Assembly: GCF_013303125.1 (NCBI RefSeq)
Contig: NZ_JABTTE010000011.1
Location: 45,592 to 109,591 of the forward strand
DNA from: Calidifontibacillus erzurumensis
Lineage (GTDB): Bacteria; Bacillota; Bacilli; Bacillales; Bacillaceae_J
DNA length: 64,000 bases
Reading direction: 5' to 3'
Shown: piece by piece, positions 17,035-24,523 of the stretch
How the letters are laid out: each line of letters begins with the position of its first letter
Position numbering within the stretch: position 1 is the first letter of the stretch
Program-made: the position numbers and the translations under genes
The notes under the pieces: generated by a model
Databases searched by the model: none
Told to the model about the DNA's origin: nothing
What the model saw: the letters and a program-made list of their open reading frames with translations, nothing else

Positions 17035-17179
17035 TAAAAACCGGCAAGGATACCCCCAATTTATTCGTGAAGAAGGGCAGTAACCCAACGAAAGAGTGGG
17101 GGAGGAATTGCCGTCAGATACCGCATGGTACTTGAAATTCGTACCCAAGTATCTGATATTCCACCTTGCCCCCTCCTTT
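17035..17179 (-). promoter_or_regulatory. Structured leader between SD and ATG (element 1)
   Basis: On the minus strand an AAAGGAGG SD (17179-17172) and one base are followed by GGCAAGG (17170-17164). The partner CCTTGCC (17049-17043) lies 8 nt before ATG 17034. Between them are TCAGATAC (17156-17149) / GTATCTGA (17121-17114) and a hairpin with loop UCUUUCG (17095-17089) on a CCCAC/GTTGGG stem. The closed element spans 128 nt. A homologous element with the same arms, P2 helix and loop but a different hairpin stem precedes prsA at 34205-34349. If P1 forms, the SD is brought to about 9 nt from the ATG. Confidence 0.6.
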
Positions 17180-17207
17180 CCTCATAAATGAAAACTATTG
17201 TTTACCT

Positions 17208-17217
17208 AATTGTATGA
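17208..17217 (-). promoter_or_regulatory. Candidate mother-cell sigma -10 (sigma-E/K type)
   Basis: The minus strand reads CATACAATTA, matching the sigma-E -10 (CATACAnT) and sigma-K (CATAnnnTA) forms, about 30 nt upstream of the SD of element 1. No convincing -35 was identified, so this is tentative. Confidence 0.35.
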
Positions 17218-17261
17218 GGTTTGTTTTAAGAAATTGTTCTGTTTTAAAGTTTGCTATTAAA

Positions 17262-17322
17262 AAAAATGACCGTTGCAAACGGGGTGTCTTTCCCCTTCGT
17301 TGTGCAACAGTCGCTTTTCATA
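17262..17322 (-). terminator. Terminator after the third ATP-grasp gene
   Basis: A long imperfect hairpin pairs GACTGTTGCA with TGCAACGGTC and has an inner ACGAAGGGG/CCCCGT stem. It is followed on the minus strand by ATTTTTTTT. It ends the 21199-17361 operon. Confidence 0.75.
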
Positions 17323-17360
17323 TGGGTGGAGAAAAAACAATCGGATCGGAATTCGCGATT

Positions 17361-18734
17361 TTATTTTGTTCGTTGTTGATTAAAAAGAACTTCAGGTTCA
17401 TAAATTGCTTTTTTCGTTAAATAGACGGCATAAGAGATTGGCAATGCCCTTGATTGTTGATCGAGCTCTCTTAATTTCGGGTGTTTGAAAATAGATCTGC
17501 CAGGTTTTGAATTAGCTTCAAATAGCCAAATTCGTCCATTTTTATCAATACCGACATCATAACCAATTTCTCCAAGAGGCCCTTTTATTTCCTTTTCTAA
17601 AATGCTAGACATTTTAAGAACGGCTTGCTCCAGCTTTGGGGCAATGTCAGTAGGGAGCGGTGCTAGTTTAATAATTTCATCAATTGTTTTAACAGTGCCT
17701 CCGCTAGCAACATGGGTGGTCACACTGCCAATGCCAGCAACTTTTGCAGCCATAGCACTTACTTTCCAATGTCCGGATTCATCTTTGTTTGTATGGATTC
17801 TAAAATCAATCGGTTTATCTTCATATCGAATGAGCCCGATTCCTTGTTGGGCTAGAAGCCCTTTTAGATGGGTGGTTTTAAATTGATGCCTAAGAAGCGC
17901 TTCAAGTGATTTATATTTTCGCAAGTAATTTTGGTCATCTTGGCGGAAACGGCAATACCATGCGTTTTCATCTGCAGGTTTTATGATATGATGAATTCCT
18001 AATCCAAGGCTGCCGTTGATCGGTTTTACATAAATATGACTATATTTTTTAAAAAGGGCTTCGATTTCCTCCATCGTTGGATTTGCGATGGTTTCCGGCA
18101 AAAAGTGTGCAACTTCAGGATGGGCACTGAAAATTTGGTGGATTTCCCATTTATTGAAAAAGCCAGGATTAAACCAAGGTATTAAATACTCTTGTTGAAG
18201 TTTTGTTTTGATTGATTTTAAGACGGTATGACTTTCCGTTTTTCGATTTGGCAGGCGATCATAAACGACATTAGGAAAAGGGACTTCAAATTGCTTCCAT
18301 CCGTCACTATTATGAAATAGACCTTTGATTCTTCCCGATTCCCAATTGATATGATTGGCTCCGAAGACAAATGTATAAGCACCGACTTTTCGCTCCATCG
18401 ATAAGAGTTTTGCGAAAAATAGAGACCGATCTCCGATTGGTCTTAGCAACGTACCGGTAAAGCCTGCTGTGAAAATGCCGATTAACGGTCCGATATGAAG
18501 AATGCCTTCATGGGCGATGACATGGACTTTGTTTTCATATGGAATGGTTAGTTTATTCCAAAGAAGTTCACCAATTGAAATAGTGGCAAATTCTTTTGAA
18601 CGCCTCACTTTGCATTGGCTTAATTCATGTCCGAACGCTATAGATTCAAATTGATTGCATTCGGAATATAACGGCTCAGGGAGCCAAACATCGTTTGTTT
18701 GTTCAGGAATTTTTTTTATAAAAAATAGAGTCAC
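17361..18734 (-). CDS. yheD: YheC/YheD-family ATP-grasp protein (paralogue 3, YheD-like)
   Basis: A 457-residue protein with the YheD-type architecture. The N-terminal beta-rich domain spans about 100 residues, followed by the GPLIGIFTAGF domain, VVYDRLPNRK, PWFNPGFFNKWEIHQI, the ATP-binding YVKPINGSLGLGIHHI, and the C-terminal IGYDVGIDKNGRIWLFEANSKPGR. B. subtilis YheC and YheD are spore coat-associated proteins expressed in the mother cell. It starts 6 bp after the stop of paralogue 2 and is clearly co-transcribed with it. The two-gene naming in B. subtilis (yheC, yheD) does not map uniquely onto four paralogues, so the symbol reflects length and domain match only. Confidence 0.8.
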   Translation of the reverse strand: MTLFFIKKIPEQTNDVWLPEPLYSECNQFESIAFGHELSQCKVRRSKEFATISIGELLWNKLTIPYENKVHVIAHEGILHIGPLIGIFTAGFTGTLLRPIGDRSLFFAKLLSMERKVGAYTFVFGANHINWESGRIKGLFHNSDGWKQFEVPFPNVVYDRLPNRKTESHTVLKSIKTKLQQEYLIPWFNPGFFNKWEIHQIFSAHPEVAHFLPETIANPTMEEIEALFKKYSHIYVKPINGSLGLGIHHIIKPADENAWYCRFRQDDQNYLRKYKSLEALLRHQFKTTHLKGLLAQQGIGLIRYEDKPIDFRIHTNKDESGHWKVSAMAAKVAGIGSVTTHVASGGTVKTIDEIIKLAPLPTDIAPKLEQAVLKMSSILEKEIKGPLGEIGYDVGIDKNGRIWLFEANSKPGRSIFKHPKLRELDQQSRALPISYAVYLTKKAIYEPEVLFNQQRTK

Positions 18735-18740
18735 TAAATA

Positions 18741-19808
18741 TCAGCTCCTTTGCAAATCCATCTGTTTACAGAATGTAAGCGGTGCAGAGTAAAGCTGTTC
18801 TGAGATTGCTGGATTCGTTAATAAAATCGTTTTATGTCCAGGTTTTGAATTCGTATCTAGCACCCAAACAGAGCCATCCTTTGCGACACCAATATCAATG
18901 CCTAATTCAAATAACGGACCAAAACTTTGTTCAAGTGTTTGCGGGAGATGTGTCACAATCGTTTCGATATCTTCAAGCAAGAGTTGCCGTTTTTTTCGGT
19001 CAACCGTTCGCAGAAAATTTTCGAATTTTTCGACGGTGCCGCCGCCATGTAGATTTGAAATGATATACCCTTCGATCCCTTTACGAATCCCCCGGCCTAG
19101 TTCTTGCCAATTGTTGTTTTCCGTTTTTTGCATGAATATGCGAATATCAAACGGACGCATTTCTTCGTCATGAAGCGGCAAATATTCTTGAACTAAGTAG
19201 GAATGGACGTTTAAAAGTTGTGTTAACCATTTTTTTAGATCGTCCTTTTTTGAAAATATTTTCCGAATGATTTTTTTATGACGGGCAGTTATAAGTTCAA
19301 TTTTTCTTCCTTTCATGGAAAGAGCAATAATGCCTCTTCCTTGGGCGCCATTTTCTGGTTTCAAAATAATTTTTTTATGTTTTTTTAACACATTGAAAAT
19401 ATCGTCCGCACTTTCTGCTTTTATTGTTTCAGGAATATAATACTTTAGGATCGGATGGGAAGAGAGTTCGTTGTAAATTTTCCACTTGTTCGGAAGGCCA
19501 TGGCCGATGAAAAAAATATCTTTCCGATTTTTCATCCATTGGACGATGGGACCGTATTTTTTTAGTACATCTTCTGAAGAATAAAAACAGCGGTCGTAAA
19601 TATATGTTGGAATTGGAAAAATAGAATGATCCCAGTTCTCTGTTTCTGGATTGTATTTTTTTCCGTGAACAAGTTCGGTTTTTGGATCAATATCTGCAGG
19701 AGAAAAGCAAAAAACTTCAAAACCGAACAGCCTTCCTTTTTTCGCAATTTGTGTAAAGTATTCACGCTCAATATTTTTGTTTAAAGTTAAACAGCCAAAA
19801 GTAAGCAT
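18741..19808 (-). CDS. yheC: YheC/YheD-family ATP-grasp protein (paralogue 2, YheC-like)
   Basis: A 355-residue protein lacking the extra N-terminal domain of the longer paralogues, so it matches the shorter YheC class. It shows IPTYIYDRCFY, GHGLPNKWKIYNEL, the ATP-grasp lysine loop ILKPENGAQGRGIIALS, YLVQEYLPL, and the metal-binding C-terminus LGIDIGVAKDGSVWVLDTNSKPGH. Start is ATG 19808 behind AAGGAGG. It lies 14 bp after paralogue 1 and 6 bp before paralogue 3, forming a D-C-D operon. Function is inferred only from family: a spore-coat associated ligase of unknown substrate. Confidence 0.82.
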   Translation of the reverse strand: MLTFGCLTLNKNIEREYFTQIAKKGRLFGFEVFCFSPADIDPKTELVHGKKYNPETENWDHSIFPIPTYIYDRCFYSSEDVLKKYGPIVQWMKNRKDIFFIGHGLPNKWKIYNELSSHPILKYYIPETIKAESADDIFNVLKKHKKIILKPENGAQGRGIIALSMKGRKIELITARHKKIIRKIFSKKDDLKKWLTQLLNVHSYLVQEYLPLHDEEMRPFDIRIFMQKTENNNWQELGRGIRKGIEGYIISNLHGGGTVEKFENFLRTVDRKKRQLLLEDIETIVTHLPQTLEQSFGPLFELGIDIGVAKDGSVWVLDTNSKPGHKTILLTNPAISEQLYSAPLTFCKQMDLQRS

Positions 19809-19822
19809 TGACTAGAACCTCC

Positions 19823-21199
19823 TTATACTTTCCAACCTGAAAGACTGTGGCAGTAGTTAATAATTGCTTTTGCTGAAGGTCTAATTTTAGGAAATATACT
19901 TTCAGGATCATGGTTTTTAGAAGGCTTTGTATTGATTTCGATAAGCCAAGGCTTCCCGTCTTTATCAAGCCCGATATCAACGCCTAGCTCTCCATAGATG
20001 CCTTCTGTATTTATATCAATCGTATTGACCGCTTCAAGCGCAAGTTCTTTTAGCAGTTGTTCAATTTGCTTCATCATCTTTCGATCAAAATGGTTTTGCA
20101 AAACTTCATTTAATTTGAATATTTCACCGCCTCTGGCAACATTCGATACAAATCCATGATTGGCACTTACCCGGGCTACCATTGAGGTGACCATCCACTC
20201 TGTATCACTTTTGCGATGGCAAAGAATGCGAAAATCGAGAGGCCGCCCTTCATAAAGGAAAAGATCGATGCCTTGTTGAATAATATATCGCTGTGTTTGC
20301 AATCGGGGCTTTATAGCTTCATATAAATGTTGAATAGTAGAATATTCTTTTGCAATATCACCTGAGAATGTTGAGTAATCTAGAAGAAAATGATCTTCTT
20401 TACTTGAAATTTTAAAAATGTTTTTGCCAAGACTCCCATGGACTGGTTTCAGAAATAATTGGGGATATTTATAAACCATTTCTTCAATCGTTCTTTTCCC
20501 ATTTAAAAGTTTTGTTTCCGGTAAATACGGTAATAAATGTTCATAGTTGGACAAAACGTCATAAACATGCCATTTATGCAAATATCTTTCATTAAAATAA
20601 GGAATCCCGTTTTTTTTCAACATCGAAAAAAATTCCAATGCTTCTTTCGAGCGCTCCTTTAGTCTGGAATGAATGCGATTATGAACAACATGAGGGGTTG
20701 GCAGTTTCGCTTCAATCCAGCTTTTTGCCTCGTTTGAATACATAAAACCATTTACATGGGTTTGTTTAAAATTTTCCATTGTAAAAACGTATATAAATAG
20801 GTGCAGCTCTTTTGCGTAAGTTTGCATTTCATCTATAAATGTATGAATCGTACCAAAGCTATTATGATGGATTCGATCGGTTAAAATACCGATAAAAGGA
20901 CCAAGTTCCCATATTCCTTGAGCTTCATCAATTTTTAAAGATATAGAAAAGCGTTCATTCGGTAAGAATAAGTATTCGAGAATAGAAGGAGAACATCGGA
21001 TGATATCATTTTCTTGTACCCGCGATTCATGTATAATACAATCGGTAAAACGGCTTCCGCTTTTCAATATGACTTTTTGTCCATTTGTCACATTTGTTTG
21101 CTTCATGAAATTAGAACTAATTATAATAGTAGGATGAGAAGGAAAATCTTCACTTTCTTGCTCCTTAGGTACAATTTCTATGTTGAATATTTTTTTCAT
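19823..21199 (-). CDS. yheD: YheC/YheD-family ATP-grasp protein (paralogue 1, YheD-like)
   Basis: The first gene of the operon, 458 residues. The N-terminal domain of about 100 residues precedes GPFIGILTDR, VVHNRIHSRLKERS, the KWHVYDVL block, the ATP-binding loop LFLKPVHGSLGKNIFKIS, the central VSANHGFVSNVARGGEIF, and ELGVDIGLDKDGKPWLIEINTKPSK at the C-terminus. It has the residues expected of an active ATP-grasp fold: the loop Lys, and paired Asp/Glu plus Asn in EINTKP. ATG 21199 follows GTGAGGG. It is divergent from yheB with under 100 bp between them, so both promoters share that short interval. Confidence 0.82.
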   Translation of the reverse strand: MKKIFNIEIVPKEQESEDFPSHPTIIISSNFMKQTNVTNGQKVILKSGSRFTDCIIHESRVQENDIIRCSPSILEYLFLPNERFSISLKIDEAQGIWELGPFIGILTDRIHHNSFGTIHTFIDEMQTYAKELHLFIYVFTMENFKQTHVNGFMYSNEAKSWIEAKLPTPHVVHNRIHSRLKERSKEALEFFSMLKKNGIPYFNERYLHKWHVYDVLSNYEHLLPYLPETKLLNGKRTIEEMVYKYPQLFLKPVHGSLGKNIFKISSKEDHFLLDYSTFSGDIAKEYSTIQHLYEAIKPRLQTQRYIIQQGIDLFLYEGRPLDFRILCHRKSDTEWMVTSMVARVSANHGFVSNVARGGEIFKLNEVLQNHFDRKMMKQIEQLLKELALEAVNTIDINTEGIYGELGVDIGLDKDGKPWLIEINTKPSKNHDPESIFPKIRPSAKAIINYCHSLSGWKV

Positions 21200-21295
21200 T
21201 ATGAACCCTCACATCGCCCATAGGCACTCGCTGATATCGTAGCATATGAAAACTTCATCATTAGTGTGAGGAATTAAGGAAGGTTGTTAGTTGGA

Positions 21296-22432
21296 ATGGA
21301 TGTAATTTTGATGATTTTTATTATGGGAATAATCGGTGCATTGATCGGAGGTGTGACGAATCATCTTGCGATCAAAATGCTTTTTAGGCCTCTTCAACCG
21401 ATTTATTTTTTGGGAAAGCGCCTGCCGTTTACGCCGGGACTTATCCCGAGACGGCGCAAAGATTTAGCCATATCCCTCGGACGCACGGTTGTGGACCATT
21501 TGCTTACAGCTGAAGGAATCCGAAAAAAACTGCATGAACCGGCGTTTGTAAATGAAATGGAATTATGGGCTAAATCAGAAGCAGGAAAATTTTTAGAAAG
21601 TGAAAAAACTGTTTCGCAATTTTTAGAACAATTTGGAATCACAGATGTTGAAAACAAAGTGAAAGAGAAAATTGAAACCTTTATTGAGGAAAAATACGAA
21701 GAGTTAATTGGACAAGCTAGATCAAAAACATTGGGGGAAACTTTGCCGAAAGAGCTGCTTGAAAAAATCGATTCACAAATTCCACAGTTTTCCGCATACA
21801 TATTAAAGAAAGGAATCGATTACTTTGAAAGCGATGAAGGCCGCAATCGCTTGCGTACAATGATTCAAGATTTTTTAGATAATCTCGGTTCTTTAGGCAG
21901 CATGGTGCAAATGTTCATCAGCTATGATTCGTTGATTAACATGATCCATCCTGAGCTCATGAAATTTTTAAAACATAAAGGGACTGAAAATTTATTGACT
22001 CAACTAATTGACAATGAATGGAAAAAGGTAAAAAATTGGCCGGTTAGCAAAGTTGAAGAAAAAATTGGCCGTGAGAATCTGCTCGCATTTTTAAAGAAAA
22101 ATATAACGGATCAGCTGCCTTACAAAAAATGGTTATCTTCTTCTATTAAAGAACTAACAGTACCATTTAAAGACAAAATCGTGGAAACATGGATTCCGAA
22201 AGCTGTAAAAATGATGGTAGACTTCGTTGATGACCGAATTGAAGACATGATGGAAAAGCTGCATGTATCTGAAATTGTACGCAAACAAGTGGAAGCATTC
22301 CCTGTTGAACGATTAGAAGTAATCGTACTGTCCATTTCGAGACGGGAATTTAAAATGATTACGTATTTAGGGGCTTTGCTTGGTGGATTGATCGGCATCG
22401 TTCAAGGACTTATCGTCTTTATCATCGGTTAA
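21296..22432 (+). CDS. yheB: YheB, DUF445 membrane protein
   Basis: About 378 residues. The first 35 residues form a membrane helix with the DUF445 signature GALIGGVTNHLAIKMLFRP followed by LPFTPGLIPRR. A long amphipathic helical region follows, then a C-terminal membrane helix (LGALLGGLIGIVQGLIVFIIG). The two anchors and large loop suggest a membrane-tethered helical domain; function is unknown. The gene order yheB-yheA next to the yheC/D genes is as in B. subtilis. A TTG at 21284 is in frame but sits on the AAGGAAGG itself, so ATG 21296 is preferred. yheA follows 46 bp downstream. Confidence 0.85.
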   Translation: MDVILMIFIMGIIGALIGGVTNHLAIKMLFRPLQPIYFLGKRLPFTPGLIPRRRKDLAISLGRTVVDHLLTAEGIRKKLHEPAFVNEMELWAKSEAGKFLESEKTVSQFLEQFGITDVENKVKEKIETFIEEKYEELIGQARSKTLGETLPKELLEKIDSQIPQFSAYILKKGIDYFESDEGRNRLRTMIQDFLDNLGSLGSMVQMFISYDSLINMIHPELMKFLKHKGTENLLTQLIDNEWKKVKNWPVSKVEEKIGRENLLAFLKKNITDQLPYKKWLSSSIKELTVPFKDKIVETWIPKAVKMMVDFVDDRIEDMMEKLHVSEIVRKQVEAFPVERLEVIVLSISRREFKMITYLGALLGGLIGIVQGLIVFIIG

Positions 22433-22478
22433 TGGTTTTAGGCTTGTGCCACATATTGAACTTACTGGAGGGACAAAA

Positions 22479-22835
22479 ATGGCAAATGTATATGATGCCG
22501 CTTATAATTTAGAGAAGGCAATTCGAGAGTCCGATGACTATAAAAATTTAAAGCAGTTCTATGAAAATGTGATGAATGATGAAACATCCAAGCGTTTATT
22601 TAATGAATTTCGCGAAACCCAATTTCAATTGCAGCAAAAGCAAATGATGGGGGAAGACTTAACAGATGCTGATGTGCAAAAAGCACAGATGCAATTTTCG
22701 CTCATTCAACAAAACGAAGCGATTTCCAAATTAATACAAGCCGAAGAACGTATGGGGATGATTTTGAGCGATTTAAATAGAGTCATGATGAAACCGTTGG
22801 AAGACCTATATGGCATGCCAGGCGGTTTCCAATAA
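22479..22835 (+). CDS. yheA: YheA, YlbF/YmcA-family protein
   Basis: A 118-residue helical protein opening MANVYDAAYNLEKAIRES, the sequence typical of YheA and of the YlbF/YmcA superfamily. YlbF and YmcA (with YaaT) modulate RNase Y and development in B. subtilis; YheA itself has no settled role. A central FNEFRETQFQLQQKQMMGE helix and the C-terminal LNRVMMKPLEDLYG segment match the family. A GGAGGG SD precedes ATG 22479; the in-frame GTG at 22446 has none. It follows yheB, with a terminator after it. Confidence 0.88.
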   Translation: MANVYDAAYNLEKAIRESDDYKNLKQFYENVMNDETSKRLFNEFRETQFQLQQKQMMGEDLTDADVQKAQMQFSLIQQNEAISKLIQAEERMGMILSDLNRVMMKPLEDLYGMPGGFQ

Positions 22836-22857
22836 AAATATCATTGTTTAGAATAAG

Positions 22858-22898
22858 GACGCCTTTTTGGTCGAATTTTTGACAGAAGGCGTCTTTTT
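22858..22898 (+). terminator. Terminator of yheBA
   Basis: The stem GACGCCTT / AAGGCGTC, with a 20-nt loop, is followed by TTTTT. Confidence 0.8.
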
Positions 22899-23210
22899 AT
22901 TTTGAATTCTTGAATTTCAATAATTTTGCATGCTTTTCAAGAGCTTGTCCTAAAAATACAGTACCTTGTAATTATGAACTTAATAAATAGTTTGACTTAT
23001 AAATGAAAAATCCTGATAGGATTAGTAGTGTTACTGGTACTATCTAAACTTTGGTAATAAGTGAAAGTGGTTTGACTGTTAATTGGGATAGCTCAAAAAA
23101 TATATAAGTAACAATGCGTATGCAGTTGTTTTGTCCATGCCGTTTAAAATAGCGTTTTCAGTATGGATGGACAACCTTAATTTAGTTCTAATTAAGTCTT
23201 TCAGTTCATA

Positions 23211-23241
23211 GGCATATCATAAAGCGGAACTTGCATGTACA
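23211..23241 (+). promoter_or_regulatory. Candidate sigma-E promoter of yhaX
   Basis: GGCATATC matches the sigma-E -35 (GKCATATT) and is followed after 15 bp by CATGTACA, a partial match to the -10 CATACAMT. B. subtilis yhaX is a sigma-E-dependent sporulation gene, which supports the reading. The rest of the 22900-23295 gap holds only an inverted repeat (TTGTCCAT / ATGGACAA, about 23129-23175). Confidence 0.5.
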
Positions 23242-23295
23242 TCGTTACATAAGGAGCAAGTTACGCCAGACACCTCAAAACTAAGGGGGGCTTTT

Positions 23296-24159
23296 ATGAT
23301 ATACCGGTTACTTGCAATAAACATTGATGGCACATTATTAAAATCCAATGGGAAATTATCAAGGGAAACGAAAGAGGCGATTGAATATGTCCGAAATAAA
23401 GACGTCTACATTACGTTAGTCACAAGCCGAAATTTTCCTTCTGCTAAAAAGGTTGCGAAAGCATTAAAATTGGACAGTTACTTAATTACCCATAGCGGTG
23501 CTTTCATTGCAAAAACTTTAGATGAGCCTTTATTTGAAAGCAGATTTACAGAAGAAAAAACGTTTAATATCGTTCAAGTGCTTGAAACCTACAACTGTTC
23601 GATTCGCCTCGTACATGAACGTTTTTCGATCGGAAACCGAGTGAAACAAAAAGGAAACTTAATGGGTAAAATTATTGCTAATTCTAATGACCCGCTTTTC
23701 TATCCAATCCAGTTTGTCCAAAGCTTAAGCGATCAGCTTGTTGATTTCCCGGTAGCCGCACCAAAAATAGAAGTTTATTTTTCAACGAAAGAGGAAATGT
23801 TGGAAGTTAAAGATATAATTAGCAAATCATTCCCAGAAGTAAATATTGTTGAAGCATATGATGTCATGTTTGAAATTACCCCTGGTGTTGCATCGAAAGA
23901 GCAAGGACTTCGAAGGCTTTCTGATCATCTTGGTATTGCGCTTGAAGAGACGGTCGTGATTGCCGATTCGATGAGCGATATTCCGATGATTGCAGCGGCA
24001 GGATTGGGTGTAGCGATGTGGAATTCTCCGTTTGAAGTAAAAAAAGCTGCAGATTGGGTCACAAGATCGAACGACCATGATGGTGTTGCTTATATGATTA
24101 AAGAACATTTTCGGAAACAACAACGGATCGAATTTTTACGAAAAATCACGAAACAATAA
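23296..24159 (+). CDS. yhaX: YhaX-like HAD-superfamily protein (Cof type), motif I altered
   Basis: A 287-residue protein of the Cof-type haloacid dehalogenase fold. The N-terminal Rossmann core carries motif I at residues 9-13, a C2-type cap lies around 85-200, and motif IV is near 225. Position in front of hemZ matches B. subtilis yhaX. Motif I reads INIDGTLL: the nucleophilic Asp of DxDGT is replaced by Asn while the second Asp is kept. Motif IV reads ADSMSDIPM instead of GDxxND. Motif II Thr/Ser (LVTSR) and the motif III Lys appear present. Asn cannot form the phospho-aspartate, so the protein may bind but not hydrolyse phospho-substrates. The SD AAGGGGGG is strong. Confidence 0.82.
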   Translation: MIYRLLAINIDGTLLKSNGKLSRETKEAIEYVRNKDVYITLVTSRNFPSAKKVAKALKLDSYLITHSGAFIAKTLDEPLFESRFTEEKTFNIVQVLETYNCSIRLVHERFSIGNRVKQKGNLMGKIIANSNDPLFYPIQFVQSLSDQLVDFPVAAPKIEVYFSTKEEMLEVKDIISKSFPEVNIVEAYDVMFEITPGVASKEQGLRRLSDHLGIALEETVVIADSMSDIPMIAAAGLGVAMWNSPFEVKKAADWVTRSNDHDGVAYMIKEHFRKQQRIEFLRKITKQ

Positions 24160-24172
24160 TAAAATCTCATAA

Positions 24173-24230
24173 GGCGCTGTCTGGAAAGTCAATATTTTTT
24201 CTCTTACTTTTCAGACAGCTCTATTTTTGC
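24173..24230 (+). terminator. Terminator of yhaX
   Basis: The long arms GCTGTCTGGAAAGT and ACTTTTCAGACAGC, with a T-rich loop, are followed by TCTATTTTT. Confidence 0.65.
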
Positions 24231-24523
24231 CTCAAGTCAAGAGTTGTTTGTCACCAACGCGCAAAATTCCGATTATACATTTTTAAATTTAGATTGCCCC
24301 AAAACTTTCCTCCCATTTCCACTTTTTTCGAAGCCCAAAAACTAGTACACATCCCTCAACCGAAGGAGAAAAATGATAATGAAACAATGAATTTCTTAAT
24401 AAGCCTTTACCTTTTTTTAACTTTCAAAAATTTGCTTTTTTTGTTTGACCGTCTTATCAATGTTCAGTAAACTTGAAGCAGTGTGAATTTTTTAGTTTGT
24501 TATAAAAGCAGGTGAAAATTCAA
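24231..24523 (+). other. Intergenic region before hemZ
   Basis: About 290 AT-rich bases with T-rich tracts. No frame with an SD and no clear stem-loop were found. It presumably holds the hemZ promoter, but I cannot pick out convincing -35/-10 boxes. Confidence 0.3.

Noticed and set aside
17035..17179. T-box or known riboswitch class
   Set aside because: No T-box sequence (TGGNACCGCG), specifier loop or terminator pair; the conserved words do not match lysine, SAM, purine, c-di-GMP, ydaO, fluoride or M-box motifs that I know.
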